In this document: positions 58,882-64,000 of the stretch, piece by piece
How the letters are laid out: each line of letters begins with the position of its first letter
Numbering within the stretch: the stretch's first letter is position 1
NCBI RefSeq assembly: GCF_010111755.1
Contig: NC_088959.1
Location: 682,001-746,000 of the forward strand
Reading direction: 5' to 3'
DNA length: 64,000 bases
DNA from: Nakaseomyces glabratus
Taxonomy: Eukaryota > Ascomycota > Saccharomycetes > Saccharomycetales > Saccharomycetaceae
The notes under the pieces: model-generated
The model's input: the letters and a program-made list of their open reading frames with translations, nothing else
What the model was told of the DNA's origin: nothing
Database searches by the model: none
Program-made: the position numbers and the translations under genes

Positions 58882-59811
58882 ATGGTTTCTTTTGTGCCTG
58901 TGGTATGGGATTCGCAGGCTGTTAGTGGTATTGCTGGTTCTGTTTCTATTGCGTGCTGGGTTGTTGTGTTTGTGCCGCAGATATATGAGAATTTTTATAG
59001 AAAGTCCGCTGATGGGTTGTCTCTGCTGTTTGTGGTGCTGTGGCTTGCGGGTGACGTCTTCAACCTTGTCGGTGCGATGATGCAGCACTTGTTGCTGACT
59101 ATGGTGATTCTGGCTGCCTATTATACTGCCGCTGATGTGATTTTGCTGATACAGTGTTTGTGGTATGACAATGAGGAGAAACTGGACCCTATTCACTTCT
59201 CGCCCGCAAACCCGATAAATGAAAATGTGCTGCAGGATGTGTTTAATGAGCACCAGCCTCTGTTGACCAGTGGCGAGCCTACAAGGGGTTCAGAAGCAGA
59301 GAATAACTCTCGTTCCCAGGCCATCGAAGCCCTGTTAGAGGCCGATGAGCAGAAGACCAAGAGATCGAACCTGTTTAACGACTTCACTATTGTGGCCCTT
59401 GTCATCCTAGGTGGTATTGTCTCCTGGTATGTCTCTTACTGTGCCAATCCACCTGAACCTATCGTAGGTGAGCCTGACGTGGAAATGAATATGCTAGCTC
59501 AGTCATTTGGCTACTTGAGTGCTGTGTTATACCTGGGTTCTAGAGTGCCTCAGATTCTACTGAACTTCAAACGTAAATCCTGCGAAGGTATCTCGTTTTT
59601 GTTCTTCCTTTTTGCATGCCTGGGTAATACCACTTTTATAATTTCAGTGCTTGCAATCTCTACCGATTATAGATATCTCCTGGTGAACGCTTCCTGGCTG
59701 ATAGGAAGTTCAGGTACACTGGTAATGGATTTCATAATATTTATCCAATTTTTTGCATACGGAACAAGTAAGCCCATAGAGCTTCCAAGAGATGAAGAAA
59801 GGTTGGCCTAA
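58882..59811 (+). CDS. YPQ1: Vacuolar PQ-loop basic amino-acid transporter Ypq1
   Basis: The 309-residue, seven-transmembrane protein (308 in S. cerevisiae) belongs to the PQ-loop/SWEET-like family and moves basic amino acids across the vacuole membrane. The two PQ-loop repeats are visible: WVVVFVPQIYENFYRKSADG near 30-50 and SRVPQILLNFKRKSCEG near 220-240, each with the Pro-Gln pair. A hydrophilic loop of about 60 residues lies between helices 3 and 4 (about 105-165). There is no cleaved signal peptide. Synteny between TRM10 and SPO21 is as in YOL092W. Confidence 0.95.
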   Translation: MVSFVPVVWDSQAVSGIAGSVSIACWVVVFVPQIYENFYRKSADGLSLLFVVLWLAGDVFNLVGAMMQHLLLTMVILAAYYTAADVILLIQCLWYDNEEKLDPIHFSPANPINENVLQDVFNEHQPLLTSGEPTRGSEAENNSRSQAIEALLEADEQKTKRSNLFNDFTIVALVILGGIVSWYVSYCANPPEPIVGEPDVEMNMLAQSFGYLSAVLYLGSRVPQILLNFKRKSCEGISFLFFLFACLGNTTFIISVLAISTDYRYLLVNASWLIGSSGTLVMDFIIFIQFFAYGTSKPIELPRDEERLA

Positions 59812-60426
59812 GCCCGATGTCAACTTCAGTAACTAGCTACTTATGGAAACTTGGCTCTTATTTATTGACACGGAATATATTCTCTATAATGAAATGGGTA
59901 AATTGGTGATTCCAGCAAAAGAGAAGCATACATCTCCAGGCGGTAACCACCTATGGTGAATTAGAAGAGGTATTATATAATTTAACATTTGCTTTACGAT
60001 CTAGATATCAATAATATATTTGCATTGCATTATTATCTCAAGTTTTTGTTTTTCCTACTCGTCTCATTTTGGGCAATGCACCATCTCATGTTGTTAGTTG
60101 ATTCAGTATCAGCAGTGACAGTATTGCTGCTTGAAAGTATAGTACAACAATGCATCCCAGATTACTAGTTCAGGAGATTTCTGGCAGCTAAGTTCATGAG
60201 AATTGTATAATGTAGTAGGGCCTGAACTTTCAGTCTTTTTGCTTTTGTGTCAAATTTAGAAATCGATAACTTATAGTCGGTTGCTCATGGATTCAGCACC
60301 AGGTGAATTTGATGAAAAGGAAGAAGATCTACAATCTATGGGATAGTAAATTTATAAGATGGTTGTGGAAGCTGTGCATTTTTCAACTGCATATTGACTG
60401 AGAGTTATAGAGGTTGTAATAAGGTT
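59812..60426. other. YPQ1-SPO21 intergenic region
   Basis: This 615-bp AT-rich region holds the YPQ1 3' flank and SPO21 promoter. A stretch of 11 codons before the SPO21 ATG is open only from a TTG. I see no RNA gene or repeat. Confidence 0.55.
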
Positions 60427-62151
60427 ATGGAATCCATTATAGAAAACGATACCATTGAGCAGGACTCGTTAGATAGTATCGAGTTGCGTGTGCCACAACT
60501 TGAAGATTATTCTATCCACACATATGAGAACTCATCAGATGGGACAACTTCCTACTCTGACGGAAGCGAACTTAGCTCATCCTCGAGCAAAGTGAGCTTC
60601 CGCGATAAAGTTAGGCAGATATTTAAGAAAACGCCTAAGACGGACGCAAATGAGGAACATGATGAACAGAGCAATAGCTCATTCTCGTTTTTTAGAGTGC
60701 ACAGAAAGAAGAAATGTCCTGAAGAAAATGAACTTGAATCAAGTAACGATTCAGAGAAATTGGACAATCTTCAACCAAATGACACCATTGATGGATACTC
60801 AAATCGAGAAAATATCATGATGCAAAATGGTTCAAAATCACCTAACAATGATCATAGTGTGGAGGCTAACGATTCCACCGGTCTCTTATTAGCAAAAAGC
60901 ATAGACAACATCGAAGATTATAGTGATTATGAAAATGACGCTGATATATTTGATTCTAATGATCAAGGAAAGCCGGAAATCTCTCCGTTAACTCCAGCTG
61001 AGTTTAATAACGATTTGGGAAAATATAAAGGTGTTTACGATTTTTCTGAATTCTTCTATGAGGTCTGGCAGCTTATAACTAATGATGGGATTACTTTAGA
61101 AAGTATTGGAAATCAAAAACCTAAAGACTATCTCCTAGAATCCATACGGCAACTAATGACAGAAAACAATAAACTAAAGGTGGGAATGGAAGAGTTTGAA
61201 GAGGAGTTGCTACAAAAGAATACAGAGTTACAGAAAGCTAAGAAAACCTACAAGGATAAACTGAAGAAATCTGAAGACAAATACAAAACTATTATTAAGA
61301 AATACATTGCTGAACTAAAAATTATGACAGACGATAAGAACAATACCGCTTGTAAAGAACTTATAGATTTTGATTCTATGAATCAAGCTTTAAAACAACG
61401 AATCGCTATTTTGGAGTCTGAGTCAAATGATTTGGACACAAGAAATAAGGCATTGACTGAAAAGCTTGAGAAAATGACTGAAAAGGTTGGTGAAGTCTCT
61501 AGGCAGTTAATTACGATGCAAGAGGCCAATGAAAGGTTTAAAGAATCTCTAGATGATTCAACAACCAAGATTGAGAGAGCCAGCTTTGAGATCGATAGGT
61601 CCTGTACGGCAATTAATCATTTAAAGCAGAAATACGAATATCAAAAAAAGAAGACATTGACCTTACTGAAACGAGACAAAACTCAAAGGAAGATGGCTGA
61701 ATTTTTTGAGACGTACATGAGAGAATCGTTGTCCTTTGTGGGCTACTTATTAGAAGCATTTAAGGGCAAATTTAACGAGACTGACTATAATGAGTTACAA
61801 AATTATTATCTAGATATAAGCAAGATAACGGAGCTCAAAGGTGATTTACGAGATGCTGAAAACGTTGATTCTAGAATTCATAGTCTGGAAGAGATGATAT
61901 TTAACTTTTATTCTGTTGCAGCTAAGGCTCAATTTGTAGAGCCTATATTGGTGAGGCAGGATACTGCTGAGAGATCAGTTACTTTCCTAACTGGCCAGCT
62001 TGAAAGTCTCAAGAAAGAACTGCAAGAAACCAAGAAAATAATTAAGCAAATGAAGAAGGCCAGTTCAAACTCAAGCCATTATGTCAACAAATCACAAAGG
62101 AGATTAACAAACAAAACACATACTGAAATTCTTGCAGATTTACCAATATAA
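60427..62151 (+). CDS. SPO21: Meiotic spindle-pole outer plaque protein Spo21/Mpc70
   Basis: The 574-residue protein (609 in S. cerevisiae) is mostly coiled coil from about 230 to 420 and again near the C-terminus (QLESLKKELQETKKIIKQMK). The acidic Ser/Asn-rich N-terminal third has few features beyond FSEFFYEVWQLITNDGITLESI near 210-230. In S. cerevisiae Spo21 builds the meiotic outer plaque from which the prospore membrane grows. Coiled-coil proteins look alike, so the name depends strongly on position between YPQ1 and MSH2 (YOL091W). The duplicate YSW1 is the alternative. The ATG at 60427 is the first in frame. Confidence 0.85.
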   Translation: MESIIENDTIEQDSLDSIELRVPQLEDYSIHTYENSSDGTTSYSDGSELSSSSSKVSFRDKVRQIFKKTPKTDANEEHDEQSNSSFSFFRVHRKKKCPEENELESSNDSEKLDNLQPNDTIDGYSNRENIMMQNGSKSPNNDHSVEANDSTGLLLAKSIDNIEDYSDYENDADIFDSNDQGKPEISPLTPAEFNNDLGKYKGVYDFSEFFYEVWQLITNDGITLESIGNQKPKDYLLESIRQLMTENNKLKVGMEEFEEELLQKNTELQKAKKTYKDKLKKSEDKYKTIIKKYIAELKIMTDDKNNTACKELIDFDSMNQALKQRIAILESESNDLDTRNKALTEKLEKMTEKVGEVSRQLITMQEANERFKESLDDSTTKIERASFEIDRSCTAINHLKQKYEYQKKKTLTLLKRDKTQRKMAEFFETYMRESLSFVGYLLEAFKGKFNETDYNELQNYYLDISKITELKGDLRDAENVDSRIHSLEEMIFNFYSVAAKAQFVEPILVRQDTAERSVTFLTGQLESLKKELQETKKIIKQMKKASSNSSHYVNKSQRRLTNKTHTEILADLPI

Positions 62152-62255
62152 TTATTCTATTTTTTATACTCATATATATGCACTTTACGTAACGGATACG
62201 CTTGAAACTATAATGGGCACCATAATGATAAAAGTGTCTGGTTATCAGCTCCAAA

Positions 62256-62267
62256 TCATCGCGATGA
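62256..62267. promoter_or_regulatory. Palindromic double PAC core before MSH2
   Basis: TCATCGCGATGA is a perfect palindrome containing the GCGATGA core on both strands, about 300 bp upstream of MSH2. It repeats the arrangement seen before THI80 at 3361-3378. Confidence 0.5.
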
Positions 62268-62308
62268 GTTCATTGACACATTCTTTAATTCGATGAGCCG
62301 ATCACTTT

Positions 62309-62314
62309 ACGCGT
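62309..62314. promoter_or_regulatory. MluI cell-cycle box before MSH2
   Basis: ACGCGT lies 250 bp upstream of the MSH2 ATG and fits G1/S control of mismatch-repair genes. Confidence 0.55.
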
Positions 62315-62563
62315 TTGTTTACATTTCTTTTTTGTCATTTGCATCCATTTTCCGATTTTACGTGTCGCAGCTGAGGACTTCCCTATAATAGCCAAATCCA
62401 GACTTATAACAAATTTGAGTGTTATTTTCGATCAGGAGGTTATATAACATCAGATAAACTGTCTAAAGGTGCATTCTAGCATTGATATAGGTAAACTGCT
62501 AAGTATAAATTACTCCAACAAACGTTTGTGCTATTTATTGTTGGAATCAAGAAGACAGAGAAA

Positions 62564-64000
62564 ATGGCATCTAATAGACCTGAATTAAAGTTTTCAGATA
62601 TATCTGAAGAACGTGGATTTTATAAAAGATACGTTAAGTTACCTGAGAAGCCTTCTGGTACGGTAAGGATTGTTGATAAAGGTGATTACTATACTGCTGT
62701 TGGTGATGATGCGGTGTTCATTGCAGAAAATGTGTATCACACAATGTCAGTTCTAAAGGATTGTCACGTGGATCCAGCAGTTGCTAAACAATTTAATGAA
62801 CCAACCAAATATGTGACAATGTCGCTGCAGATCGTGGCTAGTTTGTTGAAACTTTGCCTTCTAGACGTTGGTAATAAAGTTGAAATCTATGACAGAAGCT
62901 GGAAATTAATCAAAAGCGCTTCCCCAGGTAATATAGAACAGGTCTCCGATCTTTTAAATTTGAATATTGATGCGTCCATTGTTATTGCAAGTTTGAAGAT
63001 ACAACAAAATCCAAAAGATGCCCATGTTATATTGGGGTTGACATTCATTGATACAAGTAACTACAAAATTGGCATGATGGATATTATAGACAATGAGGCT
63101 TACTCGAACTTGGAGAGCTTTTTAATACAGTTAGGAATAAGAGAATGTCTAGTACCTGATTTATCTCAAAATGGTTCCACCAATCCAGAGTTAAAAAAAA
63201 TCACAAACGTCATTGATAGGTGTGGTTCGGTGGTTACCATAGTCCCTAATTCTGAATTTTCTAATAAAGATGTCGAGGTAGACTTGGCAAAACTATTAGG
63301 CAACGATTTAACTTTAACACTTCCTCAGAATGTATCACAACTGGCCTTGGGTGCTTGTAATGCGCTATTAAACTATCTGCAGCTATTAAGTGAACAAGAG
63401 ATGCTAGGTAAATATGAGCTTATCCAACATTCTTTAGAATCCATAATGAAACTAGACTCCTCAGCGATCAAAGCATTGAATCTTTTTCCACAGAATAATG
63501 CCACTTTCTTTACGCCAATGCAATCAGGTACAGTTGGATCAAATGGTGGCACAAAGGTTGCCTCTTTGTTCCAGTTACTCAATAACTGCAAGACAAATTC
63601 TGGTGTTAGATTATTAAATGAATGGTTAAAGCAACCTTTGACAGATTTTAGTGGTATTCAAGTTCGTCACAATCTCGTTGAATTTTTGATTGATCAATTA
63701 GAGTTAAGGCAAATATTGCAAACCGAATATTTACCTGGGGTTCCTGATATTCGTAGGTTGGTTAAAAAACTTAATAAAAATGGTACTTTAGAAGATGTTC
63801 TCAAAGTGTATCAGTTTAGTTTGAAGGTCCCAGATATCATTAATATTATTGAGTCATTCCTGGAAGATGATATCACAACAACAGATATCAAAGAATTGGT
63901 ACGTAAAACTTGGTGTGATCCATTAAAAGAATTTATGGAACCTTTAAAAAAATTTGATGAGATGGTTCAAACAACCGTCGATTTGGATGCTTATGAAGAG
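62564..64000 (+). CDS. MSH2: DNA mismatch-repair protein Msh2, N-terminal half
   Basis: The frame starts at the ATG at 62564 and runs open past the window end, so only about 479 codons are seen, roughly half of the expected 960 or so. The visible part covers the MutS mismatch-binding/N-terminal domain (ELKFSDISEERGFYKRY start), connector domain (DVGNKVEIYDRSWKLIKSAS) and core domain (ASLFQLLNNCKTNSGVRLLN, PDIRRLVKKLN), ending in TTVDLDAYEE, all close to yeast Msh2. The ATPase domain lies outside. Msh2 pairs with Msh3 or Msh6 to detect mispairs in the nucleus. Synteny is with YOL090W. Confidence 0.96.
   Translation, partial: MASNRPELKFSDISEERGFYKRYVKLPEKPSGTVRIVDKGDYYTAVGDDAVFIAENVYHTMSVLKDCHVDPAVAKQFNEPTKYVTMSLQIVASLLKLCLLDVGNKVEIYDRSWKLIKSASPGNIEQVSDLLNLNIDASIVIASLKIQQNPKDAHVILGLTFIDTSNYKIGMMDIIDNEAYSNLESFLIQLGIRECLVPDLSQNGSTNPELKKITNVIDRCGSVVTIVPNSEFSNKDVEVDLAKLLGNDLTLTLPQNVSQLALGACNALLNYLQLLSEQEMLGKYELIQHSLESIMKLDSSAIKALNLFPQNNATFFTPMQSGTVGSNGGTKVASLFQLLNNCKTNSGVRLLNEWLKQPLTDFSGIQVRHNLVEFLIDQLELRQILQTEYLPGVPDIRRLVKKLNKNGTLEDVLKVYQFSLKVPDIINIIESFLEDDITTTDIKELVRKTWCDPLKEFMEPLKKFDEMVQTTVDLDAYEE

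Larger units (their letters stand above)
62152..62563. other. SPO21 3' flank and MSH2 promoter
   Basis: This 412-bp region holds a palindromic PAC pair (62256-62267), a further GATGAG at about 62293, and an MluI box (62309-62314). No gene is seen. Confidence 0.6.

Noticed and set aside
62536..62545. TGTTGGAATC resembling the start of a Ty1 delta LTR
   Set aside because: The match is limited to a few bases just before MSH2, with no LTR body, partner end or target-site duplication.

Overview
The window is nuclear DNA of a budding yeast of the post-whole-genome-duplication Saccharomycetaceae. Genes are dense, nearly intron-free and mostly single-exon. Nearly every long reading frame is recognisable as the ortholog of a Saccharomyces cerevisiae gene, in the same local order and orientation. 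The standard genetic code fits. A large adhesin combining a Hyr1-like N-terminal domain with flocculin-type 135-bp repeats points to the Nakaseomyces group; N. glabratus (Candida glabrata) or a close relative is my best guess. That is inference from content and remembered gene order, not a database match.

Three ancestral synteny blocks are joined. Block A (1-3220) holds a partial frame that may be CLG1, then SKI8 and VAM7 (S. cerevisiae YGL215W to YGL212W). Block B (3582-30941) runs THI80, LSC1, ARP8, SFL1, RUP1, IDH2, BAG7, VPS17, a giant GPI-anchored adhesin, and the HAD phosphatase YOR131C (YOR143C to YOR131C, whole block inverted). Block C (31661-64000) runs INO4, YOL107W, tRNA-Thr, a putative NDJ1, an ITR1/ITR2 inositol transporter, TPT1, an IZH4-type PAQR protein, an unrecognised 86-residue ORF, PKH2, SDD3, snR58, RIB3, WRS1, COQ3, HMI1, RFC4, TRM10, YPQ1, SPO21 and the first half of MSH2 (YOL108C to YOL090W). 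A tRNA-Asp sits at the B/C join.

Functional links inside the window: INO4 encodes half of the Ino2/Ino4 inositol activator. Exact matches to its binding element lie in its own promoter and three times in front of the inositol transporter. LSC1 and IDH2 are both TCA-cycle enzymes. SFL1 is a flocculation repressor in a block that also carries a flocculin-repeat adhesin. RFC4 and MSH2 both have MluI cell-cycle boxes. TRM10, snR58 and several other genes have PAC/RRPE ribosome-biogenesis motifs nearby.

I do not see a wholly new molecular system. The most rewarding items are the near-perfectly homogenised 135-bp adhesin array, a C/D snoRNA (snR58) read directly from its boxes and rRNA guide, the inositol regulatory circuit, a two-frame small ORF pair at 40663-40930, and an 86-residue orphan ORF. 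Several reading frames can be extended upstream only through TTG or GTG codons; I have placed those starts at the first ATG (RUP1, the NDJ1 candidate, IZH4, PKH2, SDD3, RFC4, SPO21).
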